Shown here piece by piece: positions 10,432 through 22,550 of a stretch of DNA of 64,000 bases. This DNA comes from Trichomonas tenax (lineage: Eukaryota; Parabasalia; Trichomonadida; Trichomonadidae). The notes beneath the pieces are model-generated. The model had not been told where the DNA came from and searched no databases. It saw only the letters and a list, made by a program, of their open reading frames with translations. The position numbers and the translations under genes are program-made. Every line of letters begins with the position of its first letter. Position 1 is the stretch's first letter. The stretch lies in the NCBI GenBank assembly GCA_023091735.1, contig JALKBU010000032.1, positions 1 through 64,000 of the forward strand, given 5' to 3'.

Positions 10432-11094
10432 ATGATTTTTATTTTTTTTGTATATTCGTCAAGTGTTGAGTTAAATGGTATATTTAACAAGTACTACTAC
10501 GATAACATGGTCGTTGTGCAATCAAGCGGCTCCGCTAAACAGTTTTATAATGGATCTAAGCAATTAACGAAACCAGAGTCTGCTGTTATGCCAACAGATC
10601 ATAAATATGACTGGTGTTCATATTGTGCACATGACTATCATGAAAATCCATGGATCACATTTTCACTAAAATATCACAACATCAAGTTCAATAACTTCTT
10701 TATTAGATGCGGATGTTGCTATGAGGACCTCTGTTGCTGCGAAGACGGAGAATATGGATGCTTCGATTGCTGCTTATACACATTCAAGATGCAAATCTCT
10801 GATGATAACAAAACATGGACTGACATCTACGAAGTGACGAAAGACAAAGAGATGCAGAGATGTAAAGAGAAAACGTATAAGCTCGATAAATACTATTCTG
10901 CTAAGTACGTAAGACTGTACCAAGTCGAGTCAAGGCCAGGAGATCCTCTATGCATCGCGATCAATAGAATTGAATTATTCGGTGATGCTGTTGGTGAACC
11001 AGATGTTATTATACCACCTATGGTAGATGATGAAGATATCAGCATCATCGGACACATTGGAAGAACTTTCGATGAAAAAGTGAAAAATATGTGA
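10432..11094 (+). CDS. secreted Cys-rich discoidin (F5/8 type C)-like protein
   Basis: With the ATG at 10432 the protein is 220 aa and opens with a signal peptide (MIFIFFVYSSS). The body is a galactose-binding/F5/8 type C-like fold: an N-terminal NKYYYDNMVVVQSSGS, then PWITFSLKYHNIKFNNFFIR, a DNKTWTDIYEV segment and the final KYVRLYQVE...INRIELFG strand pair typical of the family. Thirteen cysteines occur, eleven of them clustered at about residues 62-116. A tail of ~35 residues lacks a membrane helix, so secretion or peripheral attachment is likely. Such domains bind sugars or lipids. The initiator six bases upstream supports this start. Confidence 0.8.
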   Translation: MIFIFFVYSSSVELNGIFNKYYYDNMVVVQSSGSAKQFYNGSKQLTKPESAVMPTDHKYDWCSYCAHDYHENPWITFSLKYHNIKFNNFFIRCGCCYEDLCCCEDGEYGCFDCCLYTFKMQISDDNKTWTDIYEVTKDKEMQRCKEKTYKLDKYYSAKYVRLYQVESRPGDPLCIAINRIELFGDAVGEPDVIIPPMVDDEDISIIGHIGRTFDEKVKNM

Positions 11095-12324
11095 TTTTGT
11101 TAATTTGTGTTATTTATTAAATCCTGTATTTAATCATATACCCATACTTTCACGCTATGTTAATGATACCATTAATAATCATGTTGAATTAAAATTGAAT
11201 GTTTTCGAATTGCAAATTAGTCTTCCATATTCTCAATCGATATATAATTTATCAACAACATACAAAATATATCAGCTCTATGAACACTATATTATAATAG
11301 CTTGACATTCTATAATAATGAAAATATTTCCTTTCATGAAAAAATATTGGTTTTATCCATTTTTGAATGAAACACATAAGTGAAAATCCATCAGAAATAA
11401 TAACATGAGTCTTATTTCGATTATTCCATGTATTTTAATTGAACTTTCAAATTTATATGAAATTATTTAATATTGAATATGAAACATAAATGAATATGAT
11501 ATCCTTTTAGTCCTATAATTTGCTCATTTAAGTTTTCATTCATAAAAGCAACAATAAACTATTGTCATCAAAATTAACTAAATTTTGCACAATAAATAAC
11601 CATGAAACACTTGATGAACATGTTTATCATATAAATGCATACATATTTCATAAGTTTTATGGCTATATCTTAATTATAGTGATGAGTTGCGGCGACATTT
11701 TTAAAAAGTTTAGAAATACTCTTTTCTAACGAGATTTATTCTAACCTCGTTAAGGCAATAACAAATTTAACGTCCATATACTTCATTTCGCTAATAAAAT
11801 AGCTTCGACTGATTTATTGTCAGCAATGAACGCAAGAGAGCAAAGGTGTAAATAGCCATGGCCATTGAAAGTCTAAATACGAAATGACAGTGACAGTCAA
11901 TCGAAGATGGCATTCTCCAAAAAATTTCTTCTGAAGTTTTGAAAGAATTTCCTTTATATCCGATTTCCATAGTCCAATAAAAAGCGTTTTACATTAAAGT
12001 TTTCCGTTTTATTTTTCTTGAGCGTAATTCATAAATATCGATCAAAAACACAAAATTTTGATAAATTTGAAGACTACTATATAAGTAGATGCTATATTTT
12101 TTATTGCAAAGAACATATGTAAAATTCTCTCAATTTTTTAAAGAAACAAAATTCACTTTTTCTCGCTAAATATTGTTATATTTATCTAATAAATCTCATT
12201 TCATTTCGATAGTTTACAAATACATTCAATAATTATTTTCGTGTTTTTCTTGGTAAATATTGTTACGATTATATAGCAGATTGAAAATCATTTTGCTTGA
12301 ATTACAAATCCATTCAATGTGTTT
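11095..12324. other. intergenic, no gene seen
   Basis: 1.2 kb of AT-rich sequence. A 66-codon ORF at 11105 has no coding character. The stretch 11740-11900 is less AT-rich but I could not assign it. Confidence 0.45.
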
Positions 12325-12351
12325 TCATTTGTTTTTCTCGTTTTTTAGAAA

Positions 12352-12606
12352 ATGTGCGAAATTGCAAACGAAACGGCGAGTTCTACTTCACAAGTCGTTT
12401 ACTACAAAGCTACAACGAGCAGCGACAATACTTCAACAGGGCCAATACTTTATGTTGTAATTATTGGTATTGCTTTGATGATAATTGGAATCATCACAGC
12501 TGTTATCGCTTACATGTGCAAGAAGCATATCAAGTCGCAGCAGTCCGAATCTACTGATACAGACAAAAGATTGGAGCAATTTGCGTCTCCGATGCTCGAA
12601 GAATAA
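12352..12606 (+). CDS. small single-pass membrane protein, 84 aa
   Basis: Residues 1-30 are polar and Ser/Thr-rich, 31-54 form a strong membrane helix (PILYVVIIGIALMIIGIITA), and a Cys-Lys-Lys stop-transfer leads into a ~28-residue acidic tail ending MLEE. A TCATTT initiator at 12325-12330 lies 22 bases upstream, and composition rises in GC exactly over the ORF. There is no cleavable signal, so an N-out signal-anchor (type III) topology is plausible. The layout resembles the membrane-and-tail end of larger trichomonad surface proteins, so it may be a truncated relative. Function unknown. Confidence 0.65.
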   Translation: MCEIANETASSTSQVVYYKATTSSDNTSTGPILYVVIIGIALMIIGIITAVIAYMCKKHIKSQQSESTDTDKRLEQFASPMLEE

Positions 12607-13740
12607 GAAACTGCACCTTTCATCAACTTTACTGTCCTAATAAAATGTTCATCAGTCTGCAATTTGTTTTTATTGTTTCATCAAAATATTTTATTAAAGC
12701 GAATATGATACTTTTGGAATATTAAATCAAGTGCTTACATCCTAAGCTTTCAACAGCTTAGATTACATATACATAAAAATAATATTTCATTTTCAAAATT
12801 AATATTATTAAAGAATTGAGACTTTTCTTTTATGAGAAATATCTCTATTCGATGCGTTTTTATTATCCATTAGGGAGTTGTTTTCATTATTGTATATTGT
12901 TGTAAATGAACTCGATAATCTCATGAATAGACACATTTTAACTATTGTAACATATTTTTATGAACTATTGTATGAGTTTTGTTTAGTTAATTGTTGCATA
13001 TATCGATATTTGAAAAATTCATAAAAATATCATTGAAGTTCAATCTTTTCTTGATAACTTTAAAGACTTTCCCACAATTTTATTAATGAATGCATTATTT
13101 TTGGATCGATTTCATCTTTTCATTCCTCGTCTCAGATTTCATTAAAAAATATTACTAAAACATCAAAATAAATTCAAAAAGATCCACACATGACCAAGTC
13201 ATTTGGTTTTTGGTGTTATAAGCTAGATATTAAAGAAAGAATTGTTTTCATGTTAATCATTGACTATCATGAGTTCTTGAGAAGATTCTTCCATTATATT
13301 CTGGTTTGTTGGCCTCAACATGCTTATATTATGATGTCCAAACTGAGAGTTCATTACACAGTTTTTCCACAGTTTGGACTAAAATTTATTTGAAAAATTT
13401 AATGACATCTTGCAGTTAATTGTTTATTTAAATATCATTGTTTGTACTTATTGAAGCATCCATTATAGATGAATCTAAAGGGCCAAACACATATTCTTCA
13501 AGTTCTTTATTAATAAAATAGATTTCTCTCAAATTATACATGGGACGGCAAATCTAGGTATACTCTCATTCAAAAATGATATTAAATGTTTGCTTCTTTC
13601 ATTAAGGTGCAATTAAAATTTATTTGAAGCCGCATCACATTAATAATATCAATAGAGATATGTATTAGTTCAAATGTTAAGTATTAACATGAATGGATAT
13701 TAAAAAATATGTGTCGATCGATTTGCTATATCCATCTCGC
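12607..13740. other. intergenic, no gene seen
   Basis: AT-rich. A 67-codon ORF at 13190 shows no domain or coding bias. Confidence 0.45.
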
Positions 13741-14576
13741 GGAAATTCTGATATAAAGTGGAGTAATGATCGCAGAAGTGTTATGTTGGCTCCCAATGCA
13801 GTCCATACCGCGTCACATTCAAACCAGAAGTATATCGGATCGAATTAATTGGTGTATCCGGTGGCTGAACAACAATCGGCTCTGATAATGGCGGTCACGG
13901 GGCATACTTTAGCGGTACAATTGGCTTCGCCCGTCCAGAGACATTCTTCTTTTACTTAGGCGAACATGGTGAAGTAAAAGGACCTCGAACATTCAATGGC
14001 GGAGGCCATGGAAGTGATTGCGTGGGGAATTATGGAGGCTCTGGAGGCTGCTCCACCGATATGCGAACTTCAGGATGTGAATGGGATGATTTCTCATCTC
14101 TTATGTCCCGCATCATGGTTGCAGCAGGTGGGCGCTTGGTTCCCAAATTCATAAATGACTTGTTCAAGGTCTTCATGACGGTGATATTAAGGGCGATGAT
14201 GGAATATATGGGGATAACCCAAATGGCACTCCAAAAAGATACTCACAAATGCTGGAGGCGCAAATCAGACAGCACCAGGTATTGGTTCGATTTCTGGAGA
14301 GGCTCCACGAAGTAATAGTGAGAATGGCCAATTTGGAAAAGGAGGCTCTCCAAGTACTGCTTCATATGGTTATATTGGTTGTACTTTTGGATTTGGGTCT
14401 GGAGGAGGGTATTATGGAGGTGTTGCAGGATTGATTATTGCATATAGAGTGAGCACTGGAAGTGCAGCTTCTTCTTTCATTTCAGGATATCCTCAATGTG
14501 ATCCTATTTCTTGTCAAACGACATCCGATGATATTATCCACACATGACAACCGAATCATTATTCAGGATACATATT
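13741..14576 (+). pseudogene. glycine-rich surface-protein family pseudogene
   Basis: Pieces of one protein run in order on the plus strand but in changing frames: PYRVTFKPEVYRIELIG near 13805, then a stop (TGA in GGC TGA ACA), then FARPETFFFYLGEHGEVKG near 13930, a Gly-rich GNYGGSGGCSTDMR near 14025, SRIMVAAGG near 14110, and FGFGSGGGYYGGVAG plus FISGYPQCD near 14390-14500. Gly-rich domains with an SRIMVAAGG-type motif resemble the ALK/LTK glycine-rich region and form a known trichomonad family. At least two frameshifts and one stop make it non-functional. The 5' end is not defined. Confidence 0.75.
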
Positions 14577-15075
14577 CTATGACACATTTCTTATGAAAGG
14601 GAACAGTTCAACACGATTTGGAAATAGATTTGTGAAAATATTGCTGTTTTCTGAATTCATTGACTGTAGCATTTATCGAAAGAATCTTCGACTGAATTTA
14701 TTAGTTTTAATATTCAACTCTGTATATTGCTCATAACCTATTCTGATCACTGCCAATATTAATCAATGCAAAAACAAAATGATGAAGATATAAATTGCAT
14801 TGCAAAACTCGGGAACAAACCCTTTTTGAGAGACCTCATAGAAAAATTCTATGAGTTTCTCAAATTTTGACAGAATTTTTAATTTTTTACTGACATAGAG
14901 TTGATAAAAAATAGCTACGATCTTTTCAGCCGACCTGGGGCATGTACGATCGTTTCGTGAAAAAAATTTGAGGCGCTCCCGACTTTTGAAATCCAGTTTA
15001 TTACTCGAACAAAAAATTGATATTTTCATTTCGAAAAAATTTTTGATGAGTGTTAATAATAAAAATCCAATTTAA
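14577..15075. other. intergenic
   Basis: No supported gene; an 88-codon minus ORF at 14763-15029 has no coding signs. Confidence 0.45.
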
Positions 15076-16713
15076 TTAAACTTTGGCACCTGCTTGAGAT
15101 GATGTCTCTTGTGCTGCATCGATGCTGAAATATGAGTCATTGCCGGCACCTTTGACTTTCTTCTTCATGCAAATAAGAATTGTAGCGAGAAGGACGGTGA
15201 TAATGATCAAGCAACCAACGACTCAGCCAAGAATGATTAAGATCTAAATCCACCTCGTTGTGTTCTGGTTCGGCCTCTCAGGTTTATGCCCATCAGCAAT
15301 GTCGTAGTACTTAGAACTGCTCGCGAAGTAGTCGTATGTTGTGTTCTCTGGAAGGCTCAATTTCACGGTAAGAGAACTGGTTCCGCTCTCTGTTGCAATA
15401 ACGAACGCATTTGCACTTTTGATGTTGTCTGGTGTGATGCTCTCTCCATTGTAGTTGTACGTGACATACCTGATGTCGCCTTCATTCTTGATCGATGTTG
15501 AAACAGAATAATTTCCTTCGGCGACAGAAAAGAAAACGCAAGCTTTCATATTTGGTTTCGCTGTGATATTTATTGCAGTAGAGTTCGGATCTGAAGCCCT
15601 GAATGTTCCTGGACATGACTGATAATAAATCTCCTGGCAGCGCTGTTGATATTTAGAGTAATCGAACACCTGAACTTTAAGCTGTGTTATATTTGGAGAC
15701 TTGAACTTTAAGTATCCATCGGTGACATAATTAATCGCAAATCTGTGAGACACACCAAGCAAGTTGTGCCTGACCTCGCCAGTCATGTCACTCAATCCTT
15801 CGATATGCTGTGTCTCTCCGTGCTTTGGATGCAACAAAATTGTCGTGAATTGTTTGTATTTGTAGCATTTGACTTCTTTAGTGATATCGAGGACTTTTTG
15901 ATCGATATTTCCAACTGAGCAATTCCTAGCTCTCCATATCTCTTCATCTTGTGCGTGATCTGATGTTTCATCATCATGATGGTGATCATCTTGATCATCT
16001 TTTTCGTAATCGTCATCATCAATGATTTCGACCTCCTTAGGCTCTGTGCTGTTCGCTATCAAAGCTTTATCAGCTGAAACGTGATAAAAACCAGTGGCAT
16101 ATTTAATTCCATCTTCAATTTGGCTTTGTGGCTTGAAATTAGTAATGGAAACTGCTGTATTCGAGCTTTTACTGCCTATTTTCATGGAAATAATGAACGA
16201 ACTTATTGTGAGAGAAAGATTTGCAGAAATACTCGTAAATTGTGTGGAATTGAAGTCTAAATACGCGAAATTATTACCTTCTGTTATCTGACCAACAATG
16301 ATATCATACTGTCTGTTGACAGTCGACGAAATTAACAAACATGAAGTTTCTCTATTCTTTGGCTGCAGTTTTCCGCTGCCATACGAAACAGAAACATTGC
16401 TGTCGACTAAGGCATCAACGTATTGGCACGAATTCTTTTTAACTGCGAAGACAGTGTAAAATAATCTAATGACAGAGCGAGATATTGGTTTTATTTGCAA
16501 ACTTTTGATATTCTTGTATACTGCTGCAGGATGTTATCGTCGTCGATCTCAAAATTCTTCGGGTTGTGAATAACAAAATAAATATCATTTTCATCTGTGA
16601 ATAATGGAGGCTTTTTTGTAGTGTAATCGCTGAGAGAGATGTCCTGTTTTCCATCACCGATAGCAAAAGAGACTGTTGATGATGAAACAAACGCAATAGT
16701 CGCGAAAAACTTT
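15076..16713 (-). pseudogene. type I membrane protein pseudogene
   Basis: Read rightwards-to-left, the gene opens with a signal-peptide-like FFATIAFVSSSTVSFA (about 16712-16665) but has no ATG. The frame runs to a stop at about 16496, shifts, and continues through the 418-codon frame 15244-16500. It then meets TAG and TGA stops inside its membrane helix (around 15242 and 15221), and ends in a cytosolic tail closing with SSQAGAKV at 15076. The ectodomain carries an acidic/His-rich linker (DDDYEKDDQDDHHHDDE). One frameshift, two stops and a lost start mark it as dead. The architecture is that of a trichomonad surface protein; the family is not recognised. Confidence 0.7.
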
Positions 16714-16719
16714 TTTTGA

Positions 16720-17893
16720 TTCTATTGTTTTATACAATAATTTTTATCGATTTATTGTCATCCATATATATTGCTTGTTCGCATGTTTTGATTTTTGAAT
16801 TAGTTCTTATTTTTTCTCGTTATCTGATTGAGTTTGTTGAAATGTTATTGTACAAATATATTATATATAATATTTACAATATTTTCCAAGCAAAATCGAA
16901 TCGGTTCTATGGAAAATCAAATTTCTGAAAAATGATTATTGTTATTAACAAATAATCTAAAGCTGTCAAATCTGCCCAAAAAGTGACAAAATGCGCAATA
17001 TTGTTGCGAAAAACTCTGAGTTTTATCGAATGGCATGTTAACAGACAAAAAGGAGTAGGGTGTTAAAGTGTTCTCACTGCAATCATCCCGCACCATTTCA
17101 CCATCATTTCAATATCATCAGTAATATTTTCCTTCAAATGCGACTAAATCCATTCTTACATGGGATCTATTAGGTGATTAGAGTCATGTGACGCATAATT
17201 CTTTCTTTTTACAGTAGAAAATTATCGAAATTTATTATCACTTTATTTTTACTTTAAAGGCTTACAATTTTTTAAAGCTGCTTATATCATATTAGCTTTG
17301 GCCGTATTTGAAACGTCATCTTACTATGTGTTTGAATATGTTATTAAATTATTTGTGGAAAAATTGGTATGCGCAAACATTTTGGTGTGTTGACTATATC
17401 AGACTTTCATCAGAAAAGGGGTTCCAATGTTTTCATTTCGATGAAACCAAATTTTTAAAATATGAATTTCAAATTTTGAATATTTTCAATGCTTTTTGCT
17501 ATAAAAGACACTTGCGCAAATTCTTTAGGCTATTAGAATCATAATCGCACCCTTTAAAATTCGTCGAAATCGCTTTGCACAATCATAGAAAATTGTATAG
17601 TTTACTATCTCAAATTGAATGGTGCGCAATAAAAGTGGCATCCCTTTTGGTCAAACCTGATATCAGCAGAGATTTTGCTGTATTTATAAAGGTTTACTAA
17701 TATCCATCATATCTTACTAATAAACCATGAGATTTTACAAAAAATTTTTGTGAAAAACATCAAAAAATGAGTGAATTTTTACTCTGTTTAAGGTTTCTCT
17801 AGACGGTTTTTGCACATTCACTAAATTTGCGCAAAGTATTCAATATTGCGCAGATTTGACAGGTATAGAATAATCGCTATTTTTAGTGTTAAC
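16720..17893. other. intergenic; candidate element with 13-bp inverted ends
   Basis: No gene is supported. CTGTCAAATCTGC at 16963-16975 and its reverse complement GCAGATTTGACAG at 17850-17862 bracket ~900 bp, and the 12-mer TGCGCAATATTG near the left end recurs inverted at the right end. It may be a small non-autonomous transposon, but no target duplication is evident. Confidence 0.35.
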
Positions 17894-18865
17894 TTACTTG
17901 CATTCATCTTTGTTATCGCTTTGATCATCAGAGATTTCAGAGAGGTTCTTCTTGCGAATGATGATGGAGATGACAGAGGCGATGACAATGACGACGAGAC
18001 AGCCGAGGACACAACCGACGATGATGTATATCTTTGTTTTGTCACTGCTTATGTTCGAAGATGATGGAATTCCGATCTTGAGACTCTTCGTTGAACCGAA
18101 GTTGTCGTTGATCGTGATCATCTCTTCATAGATCGGAGACTGAGAATTAACCTCAAGAGAGATGACTTCTTCGTCGCTCGAGTGGTTGACAATCCTGATG
18201 ATGAATGGCTCGAGGACAACGTCTGATTGCTCTTCTGTTTCAATGACACTATCTGTGTTCAGCCTTTTGATTTTGTTTTTAGAGTTGCTTTTGTACTGGC
18301 CGTACGATGAGCCTTCCATAAAGTACTTAGTGATGCTGAGTTTATCGTTCGTGTTTTTGAGCTCAGAGAGAAAACCGCTGCTGAACTGAGCGACTTGGAC
18401 AATGAGGCTCTGGTCCTTCTTCATAACGTATATTGAGTTTGATGTTTTCGTGTTTCCGATATAGATTGTTCCGCTGCCGATGAATGAAAGAGTGTCGTCA
18501 CTCGATGTATTTCATGTCGAAGACGAATGTCTTCAAGTTGCCGTTTCCGGTGAGCTCGATGTATCCTCAGCCAACGAAGCTGACTGACATAACACCGTTG
18601 CTGATGATTTCGCTCTTTGTGGAACCGCTGAACGCGAATCCGCCGATGTCACTGTTCCCTGTCGGCTGGAAGACAGGATGATATCCTTCTAGGACTTACC
18701 ACAGAGATGGCGTCCTCCGAAGCTTGAGCATCTTCCTTCCGACTTCAAGATACGTGAGCTTTCAGACTCTGTAACTGAATCTTTGTTCTGAACCTCTGGG
18801 ACGTCTTCGAGCTCTGGCTCGAAATCAAGAACGTATGTTGGAGCAAGAGTCAACAAAAATATCAT
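17894..18865 (-). pseudogene. second type I membrane protein pseudogene
   Basis: Starting from an ATG at 18865 the protein would have a signal peptide (MIFLLTLAPTYVL), an acidic segment and a CSSFGGRHLCGKS motif. It breaks near 18690, continues in another frame (GYHPVFQPTGNSDIGGFAF), meets TGA in FVG*GYIEL near 18567, and shifts again near 18500 into the open 176-codon frame 17894-18424. That last part holds an ectodomain remainder, a membrane helix (IYIIVGCVLGCLVVIVIASV) and a tail of ~20 residues. It has at least two frameshifts and one or two stops. The overall plan matches the 15076-16713 pseudogene, but the ectodomains are not obviously homologous. Confidence 0.7.
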
Positions 18866-19055
18866 TATGACTAAAGATAAATTCCTTGACACCTGACCCA
18901 CTATATTATTAAACAAGAAAATATATGGAAATTGGATCTGATTTCTTGCGATTTTTCCCTCCTCTGTACAATGGAGCCTGCACAATAGCTGTGTTTTTCT
19001 TCTACTGAAAGATAATTACTCTTTTATCAAACTTCGAGATTGAGGCGTCGCGAGA

Positions 19056-20656
19056 ATGAAAGATGTCATGTACAACATATATTGGATGATTGGATTGTTC
19101 GGTTTGTACGCTATCACAAAATTCTTCAACAAGTATATGTGGGAGCTTCTCTCCATCAAAGCGACGAGTTCTCTGAAGCGAACACTGTTTTCTAGCATGA
19201 TTAAGTCATATGTCACATTCTTCGACAACAACTCAAACGGAAGCCTTTTGACTATCTTCAACGAGGACGCAGAGGAGATCAGGAAGTCAGTCGAATCGAA
19301 GTTAGCCCAGTTCGACGGCATCGCACAGTTCATCGCAGGCACCATTTTCGCGTTTGTCTACAGCTGGAGGCTCGCTCTTGTCGGCATTGCTGTCATCCCG
19401 CTTGTGATGATCATCGTCAGCTTCATGACGCCATGTTTGATCAAATCCGGCGGAATGCAGTTCATGGCGTTGTCCAAAGGGATGACATTCTCCGTTGAGC
19501 GAATCTCTAACATCAGGACAGTCCGGTCATTCAACAGGGAGAGGGATGAAGTCAACGCATTCAGAGAACTTCAGACCGTTGCGTGCACGTTCGATAAGAA
19601 GGTCAACTTCCTTGGACAAATGATGTTCTTCATCATCATGACATTCATTCAGACGATCCTTGTTGTCATCTTCTTCTACGGAACTCATTTGATTGACGAC
19701 TCTAAGAGGAGTGATGGAAGCTATGGATTCACCGTCGGCGACTTGTTCGCAGTCTGGGGCTTCTTGTTCTGCGGCATCTTCGGCCTCATCTCTCATTCCA
19801 AAATATGATGCAGAGCGAAGTCAAGGCGATCATGGCGATAATGCGCTTCATCAAGCTTTCGAGTTACCAGTCATCGATTCCATTCGACGAAGGCGATATC
19901 GAATTCAAGGATGTCACATTCTGTTATCCGACAAGACAAGGCGACGTCCTGAAGAAGGTCTCTTTCAAGATTCCTAAAGTGAAGACATGTGCATTCGTCG
20001 GAAAGTCTGGTTCAGGAAAGACGACGTGCACGCAGCTGCTCGAGCGATACTACGATGTCAGCGAAGGCGAAATCCTCATTGACGGCAAAAACATCAAAGA
20101 CATCAAACACCGATGGATTCATCAGAACATCGGAATCGTCCCACAAGACGCGTCATTGTTTGCGAAGACAATCTCAGAGAACATCACATACGGAACTAAC
20201 AAAGATATCACAAAGAGCAAAATCGATAGTGCAGCCGATCTTGCGAACATATCTAAGTTCATCAACACTAAGCTCGAACAGAAGTATGAAACGCTTGTTG
20301 GCGAGAAAGGTGTTCAGCTTTCAAGTGGACAGAAGTAGCGCCTTGTTATTTCTCGCACGATCATGAAAGACCATAAGATATTCATCTTCGACGAGGCCAC
20401 ATCTTTCCTCGATGTCAAATCAGAGTGCAAGAACCAGGACTCACTCGAGAAAGTCCAGCAAGGTAAGACATCTATCATTGTCGCTCACCGGCTTTCAACG
20501 ATCAAGAAAGCAGACTTGATCTATATCTTCTCCAACGGCAATATTGTTGAGAGCGGCACACACGAAGAACTTCTCTCGAAGCAAGGTGCATATTACAGAC
20601 TTGTCTACAGGCCACTCGAGACTAAATCGAACGAGGAAGATAGCAAAAGTGCATAG
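19056..20656 (+). pseudogene. ABC half-transporter pseudogene (P-glycoprotein/ABCB-like), copy 1
   Basis: Residues encoded by 19056-19800 are a transmembrane domain of ABCB type (SLKRTLFSSMIKSYVTFFD, GRL-like AFVYSWRLALVG, VRSFNRERDE). It is 5'-truncated, with a TGA ten codons before the first ATG. At ~19800 the frame shifts into a nucleotide-binding domain with Walker A GKSGSGKTT, Q-loop IGIVPQDASLF, signature LSSGQK, Walker B IFIFDEATSFLD and switch AHRLSTIK. A TAG at 20336-20338 falls directly after LSSGQK, where the family has Gln. One frameshift, one stop and a missing N-terminus mean it cannot make a working exporter. GC content is high for the region, so decay looks recent. Confidence 0.9.
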
Positions 20657-20849
20657 AATAGAATAAAATAAAATATGACTTTAAATGCTTACTGAAACGA
20701 AAGCACGACTAAACAATATATCTAATAAATGCATAAGAATTCTATAATCCATCAATATATCAGTGTTACTGTGGCAATTCACTTTTATTGTATAATCCAA
20801 CAAAAAACATTGATTTATTAAATATTCATGCAAATCATTTGTGAAAACG
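20657..20849. other. short intergenic
   Basis: Nothing recognised; contains a run of AATAAAATAAAA after the ABC stop. Confidence 0.4.
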
Positions 20850-21470
20850 ATAGATTTTGTTTCTGTTATTGAAACAGTTCCATAAGTACAATATATACTT
20901 GGCGTGGTAGGTCCAGAATATGTTCAAATTATGTAAGCGCTAATAATATTATCAAAGTAGCTACAAAATTTAATATAAACAGTTGCGTCAGTGGAATCAG
21001 AATTATGGATGCAAGAGTCCTTTGTCGTTGTGCAGTCACAGTTTGAGAACAAAAAAAAAAAACGAAACTGATGCATTATTAATAATCAAATTCATTTCAT
21101 AAAAAACTCTATTTTTGTTTTCATTTTGTGAAATGCTCGAATAATGTATTTCTTTGACTAGAAGCAGAAGAAAGATTGTTTTTAACAATAGATGAATGAT
21201 TAATTTGATTATGGAATATAGCAAAATATTCCTGAATAAGTCTCGTTTGGAAGGCTTTATTGGTAAGAACATAGTCTATTTAGAACGCATTGACCTTCTA
21301 CTCCAAAATATTTACTCCCGCCATTACTTTTAGAATTTGAAATATTTTTGAAAGTAGAATCTTCTATTAATGCACATGTACTATTTGCGGACAAATATAT
21401 ACTTATTGGTGTATAAATTATTGAAGAAAATGAACAAAATGCGAGATAATAATTTCATTGGTAATTTATT
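20850..21470 (-). pseudogene. decayed Pmp-like paralogue
   Basis: The minus strand keeps scattered matches to the neighbouring Pmp-like ORF: TFKNISNSKSNGGSKYFG with GVEGQC near 21300-21350, ENKNRVFYEMNLIINNASV near 21060-21130, and DCTTTKDSC...ATVYIKFC near 20980-21030. These fall in different frames with stops between. It is therefore a tandem duplicate of 21558-22550 that has largely rotted. Confidence 0.7.
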
Positions 21471-21557
21471 TTGATGCAAAGATTTAATTAGTAAATATAA
21501 TTGGAAATTTTGTTGAAAAAAGATTATAATATGAAAGAAGAAAATAATTATTAAATT

Positions 21558-22550
21558 TTAGATAAAAATTGCATTTGAAATCATTAGTAGAGTATAAATA
21601 GAAAATCTAGTATATATTTTTATTGTTCCCTCACATTTACAGGCTATATTTTGTGGATTATGTGTCGGATAATATCGAATATCATTTGTAAATACACTTA
21701 TTCGTTGGTCTGTTATTGTTGCAGTTCCATATGTTACAACATTCTCAATATAACAATTTACAGCTAAAATATAGCTGGCTGCACTATTCCAAAATGTTCG
21801 AGAATTAAAATTTTGAGCAAAAGAACAGTCATAAACTTCTATGCTTGGCTGATATGTTCCAATCAAATGCTGCGAGGTTATGTTATTATATAGAAAATTG
21901 CAAAACTTAATGTACACAACAGTTTGAGTTGTTGATGAATAATGACTACAGCCATCTTTACCCTCACTGCATGAACAGTTCATGAAGGCACAATAATAAA
22001 CAGATGCATTTAAATTAATCATATTAAATTCATAAAATATTCGATTCTGATTTGCATTATTAGTTATATTTGTATTTGAAATTTGTGGAGAGCTATTTTG
22101 TAAATAAATATTCTTTTGGGCTGAACTTGGTGAGAGATCATTTTTTGATATCGATGATGCAATAATTTTATTATGATTTCCTGAGGAAGAAGATGTAACA
22201 ATATAACAGAATATACCGGAGTAACTGCTTTCTGGAAGGTTGGATTGATAAGAAGAGACTCTATTCTGAATGCATTGACCTTCCAAACCAAAATAAATAC
22301 TTCCTCCATTACTTCCTGAATTTGAGTTATTTATAAACATGCAATCTTCAATCAACAAGTATGTTGTGCTTATTGCGGAAGAAAATGATGCAGCTGTAAG
22401 GGTAAGATTGGAAAATGAGCAATATGTAATAGAATATTTTGATTGTGATGGATTAAAGCATATTCTTTGATTCTGATATGAATAACTCTCTGATAATGGA
22501 ATATCATCATAAAATTCATCCCAGGAGGATTGAATTTGAATATCTTTCAA
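21558..22550 (-). pseudogene. Pmp-like beta-helix surface protein, truncated
   Basis: A 330-codon open stretch rich in Ser/Asn with the chlamydia-type polymorphic membrane protein signature: FINNSNSGSNGGSIYFG (FxxN followed by GG-x-[IVLY]) and many 20-30-residue beta-helix turns (SKYSITYCSFSNLT, VVYIKFCNFLYNN, IEVYDCSFAQNFNS). Trichomonads encode a family of such putative adhesins, normally with signal peptide and C-terminal membrane anchor. Neither is present here. The frame has only a TTG near its 5' end with a TGA three codons upstream, and it ends without an anchor. I take it as a fragment of a larger gene that has lost both ends. Confidence 0.7.
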
